From Aestuariivivens insulae (GTDB lineage: Bacteria > Bacteroidota > Bacteroidia > Flavobacteriales > Flavobacteriaceae), in the NCBI RefSeq assembly GCF_022662195.1, contig NZ_JAKMCS010000020.1:1-56184 (forward strand): DNA of 56,184 bases. Direction: 5' to 3'. This document shows positions 53,478 through 56,184 of the stretch, piece by piece. Under the pieces are notes generated by a model. It saw nothing but the letters and a program-made list of their open reading frames with translations, did no database searches and was not told the DNA's origin. The position numbers were made by a program, and so were the translations under genes. Position 1 is the stretch's first letter. Every line of letters starts with the position of its first letter.

Positions 53478-54582
53478 CTCCCTCAATAACACCAACATAC
53501 CGCTGCACAAGCGCACGCCATTGATGTTCTTCAGCCCATTCATAGGCTTGCTTTTTAAATGCTCCCTTTTTTTCCAAAATCATAGAAACCGCACGAACAA
53601 AAGCCTGGGCATCATTCCCATCGATAAGCACACCAGATCTACCGTCGGCAATAGCATCTTCAACACCCGCCCCCTTAGCTCCAATAGCCGGCACCCCCAT
53701 GGCATTAGCTTCCAATATGGCGATGCCAAACCCTTCCACATCACCACGCTCGGTTGCTGTACTTAACATGACAAATAGATCCGTTCCTGCAAGCACTTGC
53801 TTTAGCCGGGCTTCATCTAGAACGCCGTGAAAGGTCACATGCGATACAACCCCTAAATCTTCAGCTACTGACTTAAAAGCAGGCATTTCTGTTGAAATCC
53901 CCACACAATGGTAATGTAAGTCCGGATACACCTTTAAAAGTTCTGGCAAATGCTTAATAACATGCATCTGTCCCTTTCTTTCTGAAATTCGCCCAACAGT
54001 AGTAAGTACAGGTGTGCCCTTTAAGCTTATTTCAGGATCTTCTTCAACGGCCCATCTCCTTAAATCAATCCCATTGGGAATAACAATAACGTCCCGCTTC
54101 AAATGACTTACCAATTGTTTTGTAAAGCGCGATACCGCAACAATGGCATCAAAACGCTTTAAAGCCATATCTACAGATTTCCTTAATAATACCGATTTAA
54201 AATTCACTTCAGAACCATGAATAACGGCCAAGATTTTACACTTACAGAAAACACTACACAAAGCCACATTCCAAAGCGAAAACTTGCCCGTGGCAATAAC
54301 ATATGGTGCGTGCCTCACAGCCTTAAAAGTAGTAGCAATACGCCTTAAGTACATTAAGAACCGCCAGCTTTTGCTTTTTATTCTATCGACACGAAAAGGT
54401 AATCTGCCATCAAAAGCCCTTTCCTCTTCTCCCAATTTAGAGCGTTCATCAGTTATAACACACACCTCATAGCCATGTTCATATAAATGTTGTGCTAAAT
54501 GATACGCATGATTGCCTATGCCACCGGGTTGTGGCGGAAACTCAGAACTTACTATAACGATATGTGCATTCGTTTCAATCAT
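53452..54582 (-). CDS. Glycosyltransferase, GT4 family
   Basis: A 376-residue GT-B enzyme. The N-terminal domain has IVIVSSEFPPQPGGIGNHAY, and the C-terminal domain has TVGRISERKGQMHVIKHLPE and EGFGIAILEANAMGVPAIG with E-x7-E. The last eight residues (GDASLRSE) and the TGA stop are read from a family-2 intergenic repeat, so the original C-terminus was altered by repeat insertion. The start overlaps the upstream GT2 gene by 8 bp, so they are cotranscribed. Confidence 0.88.
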   Translation of the reverse strand: MIETNAHIVIVSSEFPPQPGGIGNHAYHLAQHLYEHGYEVCVITDERSKLGEEERAFDGRLPFRVDRIKSKSWRFLMYLRRIATTFKAVRHAPYVIATGKFSLWNVALCSVFCKCKILAVIHGSEVNFKSVLLRKSVDMALKRFDAIVAVSRFTKQLVSHLKRDVIVIPNGIDLRRWAVEEDPEISLKGTPVLTTVGRISERKGQMHVIKHLPELLKVYPDLHYHCVGISTEMPAFKSVAEDLGVVSHVTFHGVLDEARLKQVLAGTDLFVMLSTATERGDVEGFGIAILEANAMGVPAIGAKGAGVEDAIADGRSGVLIDGNDAQAFVRAVSMILEKKGAFKKQAYEWAEEHQWRALVQRYVGVIEGGDASLRSE

Positions 54583-55906
54583 TCAAAGATTCTATTAAAG
54601 GCCCTTGTTTTAGCTTCCTACTTGACAATCTCCAGGAGCTAAACACCTGAAAACATACCACAGGTAATATTAAAACACTAATAATGGCACCAACAACCAG
54701 TAAAGGACGGTGCTTTTTAAATTGATATGGAAAAATCGACAATGGCACTGTTCTTAATAAAGCCAAACGGGCTGCAGCATTACCAAAATAACGCCTGTAA
54801 AAATAAAGTACACTGGGAATTGGCCTTGGGGCAAAAAACTTAGAAGGCCTAAAGGCATCCCAACTCCCTAACTCCCGCAAGCCTCCCGTACCAGCTTTCA
54901 CATCAACACATGATGCTTTGGGGTTCGAGACACTCTTAATCCCAGACAAATAGACCCGTAATCCAAACTCACCATCTCCCATACGTTGCTTTTCAAACTG
55001 GCGATCAAATAAGCCCACAGTTTTAAAAACATGTTTGTATAACATGGCATTTCCTGTTGCAAATTGAGACGCAACAGCAAAAAAGGATCGTGCTTTGGGA
55101 ATGGACTTACCCGCAGGATAAAACACCCCGGCCGATACCTCAGCACCAAAAAAGTCCAAACATTTAAGATGGTTCGAAATCCAATCGGGTTGCACCCTAA
55201 CATCATCTTCAGATAGGGCGATCAACGTGCCTTTTGCTCGCTTTATGGCCGTATTCCGCGCCAACCAAAGGGCTTTTTCTTCTTGTCTTATAAGTTGAAT
55301 ATCCAGGTTAAAAGCTTTGTAGAAATCAGCATCAAAAGGAGTGGATTGATCCACTACAATAACCTCAAAATTTTGATAATCCTGCTGTTCCAAATCCTCT
55401 AAAACGGCTTTTAAATAATGGTATCGATTTAAGGTGGGAATAACAACGCTAACTTTCGGACAGGTCTCCAGCATAGGGGAATCATAAGCGTCCCAATTTG
55501 AATACCCCACAGTATAAGCTCCTGCCTGTAATTGTTTGATACATCGCGTAGCATACCAGGATCGTATTTCTACAAACGGATTCCGAAAGGATATCAACCG
55601 TAACAACAACACATAAAGGACCCATGCCGGATGAAAATATTTACGTATAAAGTGATAATTATCCCGAACGGACAACGCTTCAAACACGGTATACGCTGGA
55701 ACCTCTCCTACAAAACCGCACTGTATAGCCTGCCACGACAAATCGTAAGCCTTCGCCACTGCCGACTCATAGCGATCATCAGGTTTCAATTGGGTTACCA
55801 CCTCATCTGGTAACAGATCGGCTTTAGGAAACACCGATGCACCATGCTTTAAATAAAGTTGAAAATAATGTGTTGGTTGTAAATAACGAAGAAAGTGGAA
55901 TAGCAT
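54575..55906 (-). CDS. Glycosyltransferase, GT2 family
   Basis: A 443-residue glycosyltransferase. A 150-residue N-terminal extension is followed by the GT-A domain: VSVVIPTLNRYHYLKAVLED (about 152-171), VVDQSTPFD, and the acidic ALSEDDVRVQPDW motif (DxD-like). It ends with a membrane segment (VVGAIISVLILPVVCFQVF). It is the first gene of the minus-strand exopolysaccharide cluster and overlaps the next GT4 by 8 bp. Its substrate is unknown. Confidence 0.87.
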   Translation of the reverse strand: MLFHFLRYLQPTHYFQLYLKHGASVFPKADLLPDEVVTQLKPDDRYESAVAKAYDLSWQAIQCGFVGEVPAYTVFEALSVRDNYHFIRKYFHPAWVLYVLLLRLISFRNPFVEIRSWYATRCIKQLQAGAYTVGYSNWDAYDSPMLETCPKVSVVIPTLNRYHYLKAVLEDLEQQDYQNFEVIVVDQSTPFDADFYKAFNLDIQLIRQEEKALWLARNTAIKRAKGTLIALSEDDVRVQPDWISNHLKCLDFFGAEVSAGVFYPAGKSIPKARSFFAVASQFATGNAMLYKHVFKTVGLFDRQFEKQRMGDGEFGLRVYLSGIKSVSNPKASCVDVKAGTGGLRELGSWDAFRPSKFFAPRPIPSVLYFYRRYFGNAAARLALLRTVPLSIFPYQFKKHRPLLVVGAIISVLILPVVCFQVFSSWRLSSRKLKQGPLIESLND

Positions 55907-56040
55907 ACAGCTTTATATTTGTTTCCTTATAAATTTCTGAAACTTGGCCCAAATTACATATGAATCTTCAAAAAAACTAATTTACGTTATATCATTCAAA
56001 ATAATCCTGTCATTCAGTCCCTGTCATCCAAAGTATCCCT

Positions 56041-56057
56041 TGTCATTCAGAGCGAAG
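56041..56057 (+). repeat. Family-2 repeat fragment near the window end
   Basis: TGTCATTCAGAGCGAAG matches the family at 53103. Shorter pieces (TGTCATTCAG at 56009-56018; TGTCATCCA at 56022-56030) lie just before it. The 55907-56125 gap otherwise holds only A/T-rich DNA and the start of the insertion sequence. Confidence 0.65.
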
Positions 56058-56125
56058 TGGACTTCCTATATTAGACTGGACATAAAGATGAGAGAATATG
56101 CTTGCTAGTTATTAACTTAGCAATT

Positions 56126-56184
56126 ATGAGAAGTAAACCCAAACATTACACTTTAGAATTTAAACAAAAGGCAGTGGAGTTGAG
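56126..56184 (+). CDS. IS3-family transposase OrfA, 5' end only, cut by window edge
   Basis: From the ATG at 56126 the frame reads MRSKPKHYTLEFKQKAVEL, the characteristic start of the helix-turn-helix OrfA of IS3-family elements. It runs off the window. The left end of the element probably lies near 56070 (ATTAGACTGGACATAAAG), but the terminal repeat cannot be checked without the right end. Confidence 0.7.
   Translation, partial: MRSKPKHYTLEFKQKAVEL

Overview
The window looks like chromosomal DNA of a Bacteroidota member, most likely a marine Flavobacteriaceae. The evidence is the low GC content, SusC/SusD and FecR/ECF systems, DUF-family neighbours typical of flavobacteria (DUF2851, DUF1573, DUF4105, PorV/PorQ), a near absence of Shine-Dalgarno sequences except before rpsU, TAnnTTTG-type -7 boxes, and formylglycine sulfatases.

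Layout. 1-1860: tRNA-Thr(UGU), hibernation factor, XerC-type recombinase and rpsU, the usual flavobacterial neighbourhood upstream of tuf/secE. 2034-12445: housekeeping and membrane genes (acyl-CoA dehydrogenase, ComEA-like protein, AGCS symporter, K+ channel, PspC, DUF2851, DUF2721, valS, DUF1573). 12681-24663: a polysaccharide-utilisation-like locus: divergent ECF sigma factor, FecR anti-sigma, SusC with an STN signalling domain, SusD, a giant FG-GAP/ASPIC-UnbV lipoprotein and a sulfatase. 24739-31891: PDZ aspartyl protease, aminotransferase-murB pair, a second ECF sigma/anti-sigma pair, thioredoxin-like protein, HepT/MntA toxin-antitoxin, GNAT. 31892-41094: bacillithiol transferase-like protein, a cyclophilin-FKBP fusion, a second sulfatase, recQ, and the kdsD-tatC-CMD-lptB envelope operon. 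42243-46635: DUF808, pssA, PorV-like protein, DUF4105. 47059-55906: an exopolysaccharide cluster on the minus strand (initiating sugar transferase, Wzy-like polymerase, four glycosyltransferases, transglutaminase-like protein). 56126-end: start of an IS3-type transposase.

The most unusual content is intergenic. At least five unrelated palindromic or tandem repeat families fill the gaps between about 32.5 kb and the right end. Two of them are built in the same way around a small GIY-YIG endonuclease: direct repeats in front, the gene, then an inverted copy of the same repeat starting right at the stop codon. One unit is intact (41182-42229). The other, with an unrelated repeat sequence, has decayed to the C-terminal half of the nuclease (53103-53477). 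This parallels the REP/RAYT transposase partnership of other bacteria but with a different nuclease, and it is my main candidate for an undescribed system. Also notable are a 102-bp element that can fold as a cloverleaf (45333-45434) and arrays of degenerate 7-bp units (43940-44084 and 46701-47056), including two long copies that differ in length by exactly one 7-bp unit.
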